Both the position numbers and the translations under genes were made by a program. A DNA stretch of 64,000 nucleotides from Cliona cf. orientalis (Eukaryota > Porifera > Demospongiae > Clionaida > Clionaidae): NCBI GenBank assembly GCA_963930775.1, contig OZ005694.1, forward strand, positions 1,550,001 to 1,614,000. The letters run 5' to 3'. Below are positions 47,265-59,029 of this stretch, piece by piece (position 1 is the stretch's first letter; each line of letters begins with the position of its first letter). The notes under the pieces are model-generated. The model was not told the origin of the DNA and did no database searches. It was given only the letters and a program-made list of their open reading frames with translations.

Positions 47265-47481
47265 TGTAATAACTTTTGAAATGTAGCCAAAGACAGCAAT
47301 ACACCAAAAGTATTCTACTTATATACAAATGGAAATGGCCCTAGAACATTCTAACATGTGATGGGCACAATACAGTAGTTTAGACTCGAGGTGACAATGT
47401 ATCAATACATAACTTAATGCAGCACAACAATAGATGAACAATTGATGAATGAATACTGAGACTAAACAGTACATTACTACA
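47265..47481 (-). repeat. 3' LTR of the Gypsy element
   Basis: 217 bp, TG...CA ends, nearly identical to 51464-51680. Keeps gactcgagg. Confidence 0.97.
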
Positions 47482-47492
47482 TTCCTCCACCT

Positions 47493-48797
47493 TTAGTTCA
47501 GACTATCACCACACATAAACCGATTAGGAGGTCTGCGCAGTCGCTTTGAGCGTCTAAGTCCATTGTTGTCAACATCTTGAGCAGCCTCGTCTGAATAGTC
47601 GGGTACAAAAATGTCAGTTTCTTCTTCCTGATTGTGGGCATCCCCTTCCGGGGCTCTCTGGTCTGCAAGATCAGTTCTAATGCGAATGTCATCTATGTGT
47701 CTACAAGTCGCTTTACCATCTGGCAGTTCCACTTTGTACATCGTCTGACCATGTTGAGATATTATTTTTCCCGATCTCCATGTTGTGCCCCCTGTACCAT
47801 GGATTCTGATGAAAACATTCTCACCAACGTGGAAACACCTGTCCTTTGCATGCTGATCATGTTTGAATTTCTGTTTTACTTGGATGTCCTCAACTCTTGC
47901 ATCAACATTTGGTTTCAGTAAGTCCAGACGTGCTTTGGGTCTTCTGCCCATAAGTAATTCAGCTGGAGTGATTCCCGTGGTGGAATGTGGAGTAATGCGA
48001 TACTGAAATAAGAATCGAGTGAGATGGGTTTCCAAATCTCCCTTAGAGGACTTCTTTAAACCGTCCTTGAAAGTCTATACAGCCCTTTCTGCTAAACCAT
48101 TTGACGCAGGATGGTAGGGTGGTGACTTGATGTGTCTGATGCCATTCTTTTGCACGAAATCGTTAAACTCTGAACTGGTAAATGCTGTTCCATTGTCTGA
48201 AACTATTATGTTGGGCAAACCATGAATTGCAAAAATTGAACGGAGTGCATGAATGGTTGCCTGTGAGCTTGTTGAAGGTACAATTTTCACTTCCAACCAT
48301 TTGGAGTGTGCATCGACTACCACGAGAAATAACTTTCCCATAAAAGGCCCCGCATGATCGATATGCAAGCGTGACCAAGGTCGATTTGGCCAAATCCAAG
48401 GATGAAGTGGTGCATTTGGTGGAGCTTTTCGGTTTACTTGACATGGGTGACATTCCTTCACCTTTCCCTCTAAATCAGAGTCCATACCTGGCCACCATAC
48501 AAAACTTCAAGCTAAACTCTTCATTCGGGATATCCCGGGGTGTCCAGAATGGAGTTCTTCCATTACTCTTGCTCGCCCAACAGCTGGCACCACAACTCTA
48601 TTTCCCCAGAGTATACAACCATCTTCCACACTGAGTTCGTTCCTTCTGTGAGTAAAAGGTTTAAGAACCTCTTCACTTGGACATTGGTTTGGCCAACCTT
48701 GCAATACCATGTCGCATACTTTTGATAAAAGTGGATCTCTGTTGGTCCACATCTTGATGTTAACTGCAGTAACAAACTGGTGAATTTTCGAGTGCAT
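47493..48797 (-). pseudogene. Gypsy integrase region (two premature stops)
   Basis: Minus strand, one frame. It has an H2C2 zinc-binding segment (HSGHPG near 48540; CHPCQ near 48440), the integrase core with the three catalytic acids (Asp in HIDHAGP near 48355, Asp in SDNGTAF near 48195, Glu in GLAERAV near 48082), and a C-terminal part ending in a basic stretch (RRSKRLRRPP). A TGA at ~48507 and a TAG at ~48072 interrupt it. A one-base shift near 48775 separates it from the upstream gag-pol frame. The integrase joins cDNA ends to host DNA; this copy cannot make it. Confidence 0.9.
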
Positions 48798-51498
48798 CCA
48801 TCAGGAATACAGTGTCTCCTGGCGTAGGGACTGAAATTGGTGCATCTGGTAGTGGCAGACGACTTAAGACATCAGCATTGGCGTGTTGTACACCTGGTTT
48901 GTACGAGATCACATAATCGTATGCACTAAGTGTGAGTGCCCATCGTTGAATTCTTGCCGAAGCCATCGTTGGTACTGGCTTTGTCTCATTTAAGAGGTAT
49001 TGTAGTGGCTTGTGATCAGAGTAGATTGTGAATCTCCTTCCAAAAAGGTATTGATGAAATTTTTTAACACCAAATATAATGGCCAAAGCCTCTTTGTCAA
49101 GTTGGGCATACCGTTTTTCAGCTGGTGCTAATGTTCGAGATGCAAATGCTATTGGCTTCTCGGATCCATCTTCCATTCTATGCGAGAGCACTGCACCAAC
49201 TCCGTAGGGAGAGGCATCACAGGAGAGCACGAGCTCTTTCTCAGGATCATAATGCACCAACAATGCTGATGATGTCAACTGTTGCTTTGCTTTCTGGAAA
49301 GCTTCTTCTTGTGCCGCACCCCATTTCCATTTGATTCCCTTCTGTAGTAGTTGATAGAGTGGTGCGAGCATACTGGCGAGATTTGGCAAAAATTTTCCAT
49401 AATAGTTTATGAGCCCGAGGAATGAATGCAGTTGGTTCACATTCTGTGGTGCGGGGGCTTCTACTATAGCTTTAACTTTTCCTGGAGAGGGATGTAGTCC
49501 TTCTGCCGAGATGAAGTGACCAAGATACTCGACTCTGCTGAGCATAAATGCACACTTATTTTTCTTCAGTTTCACCCCGGCTGCTTTTAGTCTTGTTAGC
49601 ACTTCACCCAAGGTTTTAAGGTGGTCTTCATCTGATGCTCCTGTCACCAATATATCGTCAATGTATACGGACACATTTGGAATTCCTCTAAGTATACCTT
49701 CCATTGTTCGTTGGAAAATTGCTGGTGCCGATGACACACCAAATGGCAGTCGACTGTACTGATAAAGACCTTTGTGTGTGTTAATAGTGACATATTTCTT
49801 TGAATCTTCGTCCAATAGTATCTGCTGGTAGGCATGAGCCAAGTCGAGCTTTGTGAACTTCTTTCCTTGGGAAAGTGATGCAAATAGATCCTCAATTTTC
49901 GGAATTGGGTAGCTGTCGACTTTGGCAGCTCGATTAACTGTGATCTTGTAGTCTCCACATATGCGGACCGATCCATCCAGTTTCAAAACTGGCACAATAG
50001 GAGCTGCCCAATCAGCAAATTGTATAGGTTCAACGATTCCCTCAATTTCCAGGCGTTCTAACTCTTGTTCAATCTTGTTTCGTAGTGCATAAGGGACCGT
50101 TCTTGCTCGGCAAAATCGGGGTTGTGCATTTGGATCAATATGTATTTTGGCTGCAGTTCCCTTGATTAGTCCCAGTCTATCCTCGAATACTTCTTCATTT
50201 TTGTCGAGTACTGACTGTAGACTATCAGATGGTTCACACTGCAGGCAGTTGACCATGAGATTTTGCCAATCGAGTCGAATATTCATTAGCCAATCTCTAC
50301 CCATCAAGGGAGGCCCTGATCCAGCTGCCACTATTGCACGCAATTGCACTTTCTGTAATTGATATTCAACTGTGACATCAGTTGCTCCTAGTATCTCAAG
50401 CAACTCTCCAGTATAGGTACGCAGCTTTTCATTCGTATGCATCAACTTCGGTGCTTGATCACCTGCCCACAAACATTTGTATGTGGCTTCACTGATAATG
50501 GAGTAACGTGCTCCTGTATCAACTTCCATTTCCAGATTCGCGTTGTCAAGGCTCACTTCAACCTTTATTGGTTTAGCTCCTTTCTTCTGAGATTGGACAT
50601 TAAATAGATTGTAAATTGAATCATCTGAGCTCTCCTCTATGTCATCTTCCACTAGCTTGTGCATATCCTTTGGATTGCTTTTTGATCCTGTTGATTGCTG
50701 TGCTTTTGCTTTGCTTCTGCATACTCGGGCCAAGTGTCCCTTTTTGTGACAATAGTAACACTCAGTTCCCCTGAACCGACATACTGCTGCATCGTGCTTT
50801 CCTCCACAGCGATAACAAGAGTTACTAGACGGTCTAGATGCCTGCATCTTATGTACGGTACTGCTACTTACGGCTGCAGGTTGTAACTCTACCAAATCTT
50901 TTGCGTTCTTTTCTGCAATCTCAGCTGCTTGAGCAATCTGGAAGGCTTTTTGAAAGGTGAGGCCACTGGCTTCTCCAAGAAGTTTCTTTCTGACACCCTT
51001 GTCTCTCACTCCACACATTAGTCTATCTCGTAACATATCTTCCAGGTTGTCAAACTCACAATGTTCTGACAATTTCCTGAGCTCGGCTACAAACTCAGCA
51101 ATAGACTCTCCTTCTTTCTGAATGCGCTTATTAAATGTGTAGCGTTGCATCGCTGCTGGTGGAGGAGGAGTATGATGGTCTTTGACTAACTTGACGATTT
51201 CTGCAAATGTCTTCTCGGTGGGCTTGTTCGGTGCCACCAAATTTCGGATGAGTTGGTACGTTGATGCACCACACACGCTAAGTAAGATCGCTCGTTGTTT
51301 ATCAGCATTCTTCACATCATTCGCAACAAAATACTGTTCTAGCCGTTCACAGTAGGAGACCCAATCCTCCTGAGTGCGATCAAACTCTCCAATGGATCCG
51401 TGCATTGCCATTCCTTCAAGGCTAGCCAACACGAGCAGATCCTTTTTTATCCTTGTCGCCAATTGTAATAACTTTTGAAATGTAGCCAAAGACAGCAA
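48760..51498 (-). CDS. Gypsy gag-protease-RT-RNase H polyprotein (open, C-terminally shifted)
   Basis: 912 codons open on the minus strand. Gag-like N-terminal half; two zinc knuckles at ~226-263 (CYRCGGKHDAAVC, CYYCHKKGHLARVC); an aspartic protease DTG at ~327; reverse transcriptase with LDLAHAYQQI and YIDD (~613); RNase H with LSCDASPYGVGAVL (~758) and a late SDHKPL. Gag and pol share one frame. The frame begins inside or just after the LTR/primer site, and a likely gag start is the Met in LEGMAMHG at ~51410. It ends early through a one-base shift before the integrase. Confidence 0.93.
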   Translation of the reverse strand: MLSLATFQKLLQLATRIKKDLLVLASLEGMAMHGSIGEFDRTQEDWVSYCERLEQYFVANDVKNADKQRAILLSVCGASTYQLIRNLVAPNKPTEKTFAEIVKLVKDHHTPPPPAAMQRYTFNKRIQKEGESIAEFVAELRKLSEHCEFDNLEDMLRDRLMCGVRDKGVRKKLLGEASGLTFQKAFQIAQAAEIAEKNAKDLVELQPAAVSSSTVHKMQASRPSSNSCYRCGGKHDAAVCRFRGTECYYCHKKGHLARVCRSKAKAQQSTGSKSNPKDMHKLVEDDIEESSDDSIYNLFNVQSQKKGAKPIKVEVSLDNANLEMEVDTGARYSIISEATYKCLWAGDQAPKLMHTNEKLRTYTGELLEILGATDVTVEYQLQKVQLRAIVAAGSGPPLMGRDWLMNIRLDWQNLMVNCLQCEPSDSLQSVLDKNEEVFEDRLGLIKGTAAKIHIDPNAQPRFCRARTVPYALRNKIEQELERLEIEGIVEPIQFADWAAPIVPVLKLDGSVRICGDYKITVNRAAKVDSYPIPKIEDLFASLSQGKKFTKLDLAHAYQQILLDEDSKKYVTINTHKGLYQYSRLPFGVSSAPAIFQRTMEGILRGIPNVSVYIDDILVTGASDEDHLKTLGEVLTRLKAAGVKLKKNKCAFMLSRVEYLGHFISAEGLHPSPGKVKAIVEAPAPQNVNQLHSFLGLINYYGKFLPNLASMLAPLYQLLQKGIKWKWGAAQEEAFQKAKQQLTSSALLVHYDPEKELVLSCDASPYGVGAVLSHRMEDGSEKPIAFASRTLAPAEKRYAQLDKEALAIIFGVKKFHQYLFGRRFTIYSDHKPLQYLLNETKPVPTMASARIQRWALTLSAYDYVISYKPGVQHANADVLSRLPLPDAPISVPTPGDTVFLMDALENSPVCYCS

Positions 51499-51680
51499 TA
51501 CACCAAAAGTATTCTACTTATATACAAATGGAAATGGCCCTAGAACATTCTAACATGTGATGGGCACAATACAGTAGTTTAGACTTGAGGTGACAATGTA
51601 TCAATACATAACTTAATGCAGCACAACAATAGATGAACAATTGATGAATGAATACTGAGACTAAACAGTACATTACTACA
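51464..51680 (-). repeat. 5' LTR of the Gypsy element
   Basis: 217 bp, partner of 47265-47481. It carries gacttgagg, a CpG to TpG difference from the other LTR. Confidence 0.97.
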
Positions 51681-54600
51681 GAGTCCATAACTATACAATG
51701 GATTTGTTTGTACAAAATCTCCACTCATTTATTATAGAAGGAGCTGCAGAATCCAGAGAGAATGTCATCATTGACCATCTGATTCAGTTTGTTGATAAAC
51801 CCAAATGCACAGTTATTTGGTTCTTCATTGTCAGCTTTGTGAACATCACAACTCTGACAATGAGATGTCCTGCAATAAATCTTACAGAGAGCCATATTAC
51901 AGTGAAGAACTCCAACCTCAATGGTTATCCTGGCATAAACAAATCCTTATCATTCATCAATATTACAGGCGCAGACTCACAATGTTTACTGGACAACTGT
52001 ACATTCAAAGAAAACTGCTTTGTTACGAGTTATTTTAGTGATGGGATAATTGTCAGCAATAGCATATTTCAGTCTTACAGACATAAATTACATTCAATTA
52101 TTGCTGCCCTTTTTAGTGTAGTAACATTAGCAGGAAAAAATGTGAACTTTACCAACTGTACTTTAGGGAACTACTCCTCAATATTAATACCGGTATTCAG
52201 CAGGTACAGCAGTGTATCTAAAAGCCACTCACCCTGAGCTCAAATCTTCACTTAACATCACAACAGGTGCAACTTATCAACTTAACAAGTTTCGGTGAAG
52301 GAGGAGCAGTGTATGGGGATGGTGCAACGATCGATGCATATTGGTGCTAAAGCAAGAGTGATCTTTATGAATAATACTAGTACTGTTAGTGGGGGTGGAG
52401 CGGTGGACATGTTGGATATGGAATAATCACTAGGTGCAGAATCATCTGTGATATTTACATACAACCATGCCTCACCTGGTGGAGCAGTTTTTCTTGATAG
52501 TACAACATTAATTATTGACGGTGAAGCAAACCTGATTTTTAGCCATAATATTGCAGAAACTGGAGGAGCTCTAGGGTTACATAATTCAATTGTTCATGTG
52601 AACACAAGTGGTATCAAATTTTATAACAACAGGGCGTTATAGTTGGAGGAGCAATAGATTCTTTTTATGGAACCATGATTATCAACATAAATAAATCAGT
52701 AGAGTTCACTATGAATTCAGCACAAGTGAAAGGTGGAGCAATTTATATTGAAGCAGGTATCCATCCTGCTATCATTGTTGGTAATTATTCCATTATTTAA
52801 CAACTCAGCATTTCAAGGAGGTGCACTCTATAACACCATGCCATCATTACTCATGACCACAGTGGGATATCAGTCGAGTATTCAGTTTGTAAACAACACA
52901 GCATTTGATGTTGGTGGAGCAGTGTATTTTCAGTCTTCACTACCTTGTATATTCATATGACTGTGGACTACTCTGCTAAAGTATCTTTCACTGGAAACTA
53001 GCTATGCACAACATGGTTTTGGTCAGCAAGTGTAAGAGATATTTCATGTTCTGGAGAGTTCATAGACTATGTGAATAATGAGCAAGGAAAACCTCACTGT
53101 TATGGTCCATTCGATGTACCTGATGGGTACAATATTAATATCATCTCCTTTGACCCTGGTCTCAACAAGACTTTATCTCCGGTATCCTCTGCTCCTCAGC
53201 CTGTGTGTCTCTGTGACTCCAATGGTAAACCACAGTGTGCTAATATCTCATACATTTTCACTGATACCAGTGTTTATCGTGGTGAAACCATCAAATTATT
53301 TGCATGTGTAGAAGGGTTATGACTTTGGCACTACAGTTGGTATCATCTATGCCAGATTTCTTTATTCTGATCTTCTCTCAAAACGAGACAAATCACAATT
53401 GGTAATCGACAGTGCAAAATGTGTTCCTTTCAACTATACAGTTTACTCAAAATATGAGTATGAACTTTTACTATTTATCTCTGCAAGTATCTGGTTTCAT
53501 TAGCAATGAATCAACAGAATATGATATCTTCCTCTATAAAGAGAGTATCAACTTTCTAATACCTAAATATCTTTCATATAATCAATCTGGTTGTATTGAT
53601 GCTTTATTCCTCTTAATAACCTCAATTTTGATGAATATCACCTTACTCCCAGGCTGCCCTCCTGGACTGACTCTAAGTCATGATGAAACCACATGCAGCT
53701 GTTATCCCGTCTTGGCAAACAATGGCTTCAGTTGTTTAGTGAAAAATAAAACTGGTCTCCTGCAATGGAATGGCACTGTGTGGGTGAATGCAACCTTCAA
53801 TGAGAGTGATAGCACTGGTATCGTATACAACAGATTCTGTCCCTTACTCTACTGCAAGTCAGGCAACAAGAAAATTAACATTAGAGATGATCCCAGCAAG
53901 CAGTGTGCCTCCAACCGAACTGGTATCCATGTGTGGTGCCTGCATGGACAGCTTTAGCCTGGTAATTGGATCTTCTCGGTGCATTGAATGTCTCAACAGT
54001 AATATCGTGGCACTCCTGCTTGCCTTTGCTGCTGCTGGTGTCCTTCTTGTATTCTTTATCCTTGCACTCGACCTCACTGCCACTCAAGGACTCATTAACG
54101 GAGTCATCTTCTACGCTAAAATTGTATGGGCGCACAAGATTATACTCTTTCCCTCAGATACTGGAGCAAATTATTTATTCACATTTCTTCATATTTTCAT
54201 CGCCTGGCTCAACTTGGATTTTGGAATCGAGTCTTGTTTCTTTGTAGGGCTAGATACTTATTGGAAGACATGGCTGCAGTTTCTATTCCCATTCTACATC
54301 TGGGCCATTGCTTGTGTTATCATTGTTGCTTGCCGCTACTCCTCTCGCCTCACTAACCTCATTGGTAGCAGAGCTGTTCCTCTTCTAGCCACACTCTTCC
54401 ATGAAGCTCCTTCGTACTGTAATAGATGCCACCTCAGTGGCAGTGATAGCTCAGTACCCACAGAATACCTCTTATGCTGTGTGGTACCTCGATGGAAACC
54501 TACGCTACTGCCAGCACCTTCACATTTACCTTTTCGTAGCAGCCATTGCTACTTTTATATTCTTGTGGCTTCCCTATACACTCATGCTATCATATCGATC

Positions 54601-54772
54601 AAGAATGTTTACAAGCGACTAGACGTAATAGTTCTAGAAAGTTCTACCTTGCTGAACCTTATTATATGACATCACTCACGAGCGTATTGAAGATCCCGAA
54701 CTTGAACCGCTGATCAAATATTATGCTCCTCGGCCCATTACCATGCCAGCTTCTGCTAAATACACAAAATGA

Positions 54773-55917
54773 AGCACATACTGCAAATATTAATTTTTTT
54801 GAGTGACAATTTTTTGCCACATGCAAATATATAGCTAGCTATTTACTTCTTCATTGATCTCTGCAGTATAATTATTAGTAGGTAGCTACTAAATAATTTT
54901 ATGTGACTAGTAACTGTTGTTAGTGAATCATCCTCCTTTCATCACGTAATTTTTTTTTTCCAGCTAGCTAGCTACTGTGTATAGCTTAAAGTTTTGAAGA
55001 ATGTGGTTTGCACAAAAGATAAAAAGATTTATTAGTCATTATTAGTTCAGAATATTCAATTAGTTGTCCAGCAGCACATTCTTGCCAACATTTTACTGAA
55101 ATAGAGAACATAAAAGCGATGGAGTCTTATGACATACGTGTGTGTGTGTATGTGATTGTCACGCGGCACGTGTGTGTGTGTGTGTTTGTGTGTGCAGGCG
55201 CATTTTGTTTTTACGTGACCAACTCTATACTATGAGAAAACCTATGGACTACTTAAGACTCTCTGTTCGTAGTACGTTTGATTTTGTACTGTAGATGTAA
55301 ATCTACTCCATATTTGTTTGACTAATATATTGGTACAAGTATGCTCATTTTGTAGAAAGTATAATGTTGGATGTAGTCAAAATTAAGTTTGATAAGGATT
55401 CCCCCACTAAATCACTAATATTATTAATGCCACGATCAAAAGCCTTCAGGAACTTTGTCATGGTTAATTAATTGTGACCATCTTCCTAAATCAAAATATT
55501 TTCCAGATCACAAATTGGGACCAGATGTGCACTGGTACATATGGACTACATATGAATCTCTATTAGTAGTGTGTATGAATTTGTACTGTACATGCATGTT
55601 TCCTAGATCACAAATTGGGGCCAGATGTGCACTGGCAGCTGGTACATATACTCACTGCACCACAGGGATATATATCAATATCATGATATTATTGCCCTAA
55701 TTTACAGTACATTGCCCTGGTGGTAGCTTTGATCTGCATCATAGGTGGGATACTTCAAGGATGCTACAAAAAATAACAGCCCTGCACAAAACTATAAAAG
55801 CTGAATATAGCTATATACAATGTCACCATTATTGCTTTCAAATCAGGACCCTGAGACAATTTAATGCTAGGCTGGAACATCTACTCAAAATTTGTGTGAC
55901 TTTCCTGACACTCCCAT
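54773..55917. other. Spacer: 3' flank of copy 5
   Basis: Starts with the family 3' flank, has a (TG)n stretch near 55140-55190 and two copies of cagatcacaaattggg then gccagatgtgcactgg about 100 bp apart (55503 and 55612). No gene supported. Confidence 0.55.
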
Positions 55918-56105
55918 CCAGCGAAGAGATATTGCTTATGTAAACAGGTATACCGATCCCCTGCAGTTAGTCAACATCCAGACTAGAACCAACCAGTTTT
56001 ATAATTCTTTTTTCGCAAAACGTGACTACTGATCTCTGGAACTCTCTTCCCTCATCACTTCTGTCATGTATCTCCCTAAATTCTTTTAAATCCGGCCTCA
56101 GATAG
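55918..56105 (+). pseudogene. LINE reverse transcriptase C-terminal remnant
   Basis: One frame reads QRRDIAYVNRYTDP ... RTNQFYNSFFAKR, then after a one-base shift DLWNSLPSSLLSCISLNSFK and a stop. This matches the typical end of non-LTR retrotransposon ORF2 (...R.N...SFF.R....WN.LP.....S...FK..L). Only the last ~60 codons are seen, as expected for a 5'-truncated insertion. The clade is not fixed (CR1/L2-like is plausible). Confidence 0.65.
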
Positions 56106-56254
56106 CTATTTTTATTTTTAACTCGTACTTGTTTGGACTCCTTCCATAGATTACAATGTCATGCTAGTTTAAGGTATTGCCAGCTATCCATGTTAACTAC
56201 TGTTCAGGCTATGTGCTGATCTGTTGTCCAGACTTAGCTTAGTATGTATCCTTA

Positions 56255-56454
56255 ATCACCCCCCTCCCCGCCCACACACACACACAAAACCACGCCACTG
56301 CTTGTTATGGCTTCTTAATCTCTCTACCACCCACGCTTGACCAGCTGTACTTAAGTCAATGCTACTGAGCCACACACTAGCTGCGTGTCTGTGCATGCTC
56401 CATCTTGATAAGCATTGTATTGACAAAATAGAGCTGATAGTATACAATGAACAA
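56255..56454 (+). promoter_or_regulatory. 5' flank, promoter class A (copy 6)
   Basis: Conserved with 4140-4525 (cccctccc, aaaaccacgccactgctt, tctctctaccaccc, gtgtctgtgcatgctcc, gacaaaatagagctgata). Contains a (CA)n run at ~56274. No inverted duplicate here. Confidence 0.5.
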
Positions 56455-59029
56455 ATGAAGTCTTTCTTTCTCTCCTCCATCTTAATATTTGGATTGATTA
56501 ATGTACTAGCTGAGACTAAGGAGAATGTGGTCCATTACGTCTCACCAACAGAGCCTCTCAGCTCTTGCCCTGGAAACAGCAGCTGCCCACCTGGTCAGCT
56601 CTGTCACACAATGGACTACTTAGCCAACCACAGCAGTGAGTTCTTTTCACCAGACCACGTCAATGTAACACTGATATTCATGTGTGGAGTCCACAACTAT
56701 ACAAAGGATTTGGCTGTGCAAAACTTTTACTTATTTGTCATGAAAGGAGCTGCAGAATCCAGAGAGAATGTCATCATTGACCATCAGTTCAGTATGGAAG
56801 GTAGTAAACCGAAATGTACATTAATTCAGTTCTTCAATGTCAGCTTTGTGAACATCACAACCCTGACAATGAGATGTCCTGCAATAAAGCTTAAAGAGAG
56901 CCACATTACAATGAAGAGCTCCAACCTCTATGGCTATCCTGGCAAAAATGAAACCTTATCCTTCATCAATATTACTGGCAGAGGCTCACAAGCTTTACTG
57001 GACAACTGTACATTCAAAGAAAACTGCTTTATTAGGAGTTATTTTAGTGATGGGATAACTGTGAGCAACAGTACATTTCAGTCCTACAGACATCAATTAC
57101 ATTCAATTATTGCTGCCCTTTCTAGTGAAGTAACATTAGCAGGAAATGTATACTTTACCAACAGTACTGTACTGATTCACTCTTCATCAGGCACAGCAGT
57201 GTACCTAAAAGGCGCTCACCCTGAGCTCAAATCTTCACTTAACATCATAACTGGTGCAACTGTGTACTTTATCAACCTAAAGTGTAACAGATTTGGAGGA
57301 GCAGTGTATGGGTATTATTCAATTATGCACATTGGTGCTAAAGCAAGGGTGGTCTTTATGCATAATGCTGTATATTATGGTGGAGTGGTGTTCATGTCAC
57401 ATGGAATGATCACTATAGGCAATGAATCATATGGTGCTAAAGTAAGGGCGGTCTTTATGAATAACAGTACCAATGATGTGAATGATGGAGCAATGGCCAT
57501 TCTTGGTCGAATGATCACTGTGGGTGCTGAATCATATGATATTGCGATATTTGCATACAACCATGCCACACACGGTGGAGCGATTATGCTCGACAATGCA
57601 ACATTAATTGTTGATAGTGAAGCAAACCTAACAATTCTGGAATGCTTGGAGGAGCTCTACACTTGATGAATTCAACTGTTCATGTGAACACATGTGGTGT
57701 CGAATTTTATAACAATATAGTATCATATGGAGGAGGAGCAATACATTCTTCTTATGGAACCATGATTATCAACACTAATAAATCAGTAAATTTCACTATG
57801 AATTCTGCACAGTTGAAAGGTGGTGCAATTTATATACAATATGGTGCTCACCCCTTTATCATTATCAGTAATTATTCCAAATTACTCCTTTTCAACAACT
57901 CTGCATTTCAAGGAGGTGCTCTCTATAGTATTATGCCATCATTACTTATGACCACAATGGGATATCAGTCAAGTATACAATTTATCAACAACACAGCATT
58001 TGATGTTGGTGGAGCAGTGTATTCTCAGTCTTCATATCCTTGTATATTCATGATCACAGACTACTCCGCTAAAATATCTTTTACAGGAAACTATGCACAA
58101 CGCGGTGTTGGTCACCACATATATGGAGCAAGTGTAAGGGATACTTCATGTTCTGCACAGTTCATAGAATTACTGAATGAACAAGGAAAACCTCACTGTC
58201 TTTTTCCAAGTGAAAATTCCTACCATGAACTTAACATCTCCTTTGACCCTGGCCTCAACGAGACCCTGTCCCCTGTATCCTCTGCTTCTGCTCCTCAGCG
58301 TGTGTGTCTCTGTGACTCCAATGGTAAACCACAGTGTGCTAATATCTCATACATTTTCACTGATATCAGCGTTTATCGTGGTGAAACCATCACATTATCT
58401 ACAATCATGTATAGTGGGTTATGATTTTGGCACTACAGTTGGTACGATCCATGCCAGATCCCTTTACAAAACAACCAAACAAGACAAATTACAACAGGTA
58501 ATGGACAGTAATAAATGTGCTCCTATCAACTATACAGTTTACTCAAAACGTGATTATGAAATTTTATTGTTGCAAACGTCATCTCTGCCAGTATCTGCTA
58601 TCATTAGCAATGAATCAACAGAGTATAATATCTTTTACTATGAAAACTATTTTATTAAGGAACGAATATCTAATTGTGTTTCACATAATCATCATGGTTG
58701 TATCGATATTGACCTCCTAGCAACCCCAGTTCTCATAAATATCACCTTACTCCCAGGCTGCCCTCGAGGACTGACTCTGAATCATGATGAAACCACATGC
58801 AGCTGTTATCCTGTCTTGGCTAACAATGGCTTCAGATGTTTAGTAGAAAACAGAACTGGTCTCCTGCAGTGGAACGGCACTGTGTGGGTGAATGCAACCT
58901 TCAATGAGGGTCATAGCACTGGTATCATGTACAACAGATTCTGTCCTCTACTCTACTGCAAGTCAGGCAACAAGACTGTTAACATTGGAGATGATCCCAG
59001 CAAGCAGTGTGCCTCCAATCGAACCGGCA
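56455..59029 (+). pseudogene. Copy 6 of the family (truncated before the membrane region)
   Basis: Start ATG 56455 chosen because it opens a signal peptide (MKSFFLSSILIFGLINVLAE) and aligns with copy 2; the in-frame ATG at 56359 lies in the conserved 5' flank. Module, beta-helix entry and an extra rung pair (GNESYGAKVRAVFMNNSTND) are open to ~57630, where loss of ~13 bp shifts the frame. The next segment is open to ~58405 (indel at ETITLS), and the next to 59029 in the Cys-rich linker (QCASNRTGM). There it is cut by antisense Gypsy sequence; all membrane segments are lost. Confidence 0.87.

Larger units (their letters stand above)
47265..51680 (-). mobile_element. Complete Ty3/Gypsy LTR retrotransposon
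   Basis: 4416 bp with 217-bp LTRs (47265-47481 and 51464-51680) that begin TG and end CA, and a GAGTC duplication at 47260-47264 and 51681-51685. Coding strand is minus: gag, protease, RT, RNase H, integrase in the Gypsy order. A primer site (attggcgacaagg, 51451-51463) follows the 5' LTR and a purine tract (aaaggtggaggaa, 47482-47494) precedes the 3' LTR. I saw one difference between the LTRs (gactcgagg against gacttgagg), so the insertion is recent. The reading frame carries one shift and two stops. Confidence 0.97.
47247..54772 (+). pseudogene. Copy 5 of the family, interrupted by a Gypsy element
   Basis: The first 18 bp (gatattcatgtgtggagtc) encode part of IFMCGV but follow SLIKP of copy 4b. 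The gene resumes after the retrotransposon at 51681 (VHNYTMDLFVQNLHSF). Beta-helix, linker and membrane parts are all recognisable to 54772 (PITMPASAKYTK), but there are at least eight indels or stops (near 52150, 52270, 52425, 52640, 52790, 52965, 53310, 53475, 53930, 54400) and two larger deletions in the membrane region (at ~54590 and ~54665). Confidence 0.85.

Noticed and set aside
56359..56454. Upstream in-frame ATG of copy 6 as the start
   Set aside because: The extra residues come from the conserved noncoding 5' flank, and the ATG at 56455 directly opens a good signal peptide.
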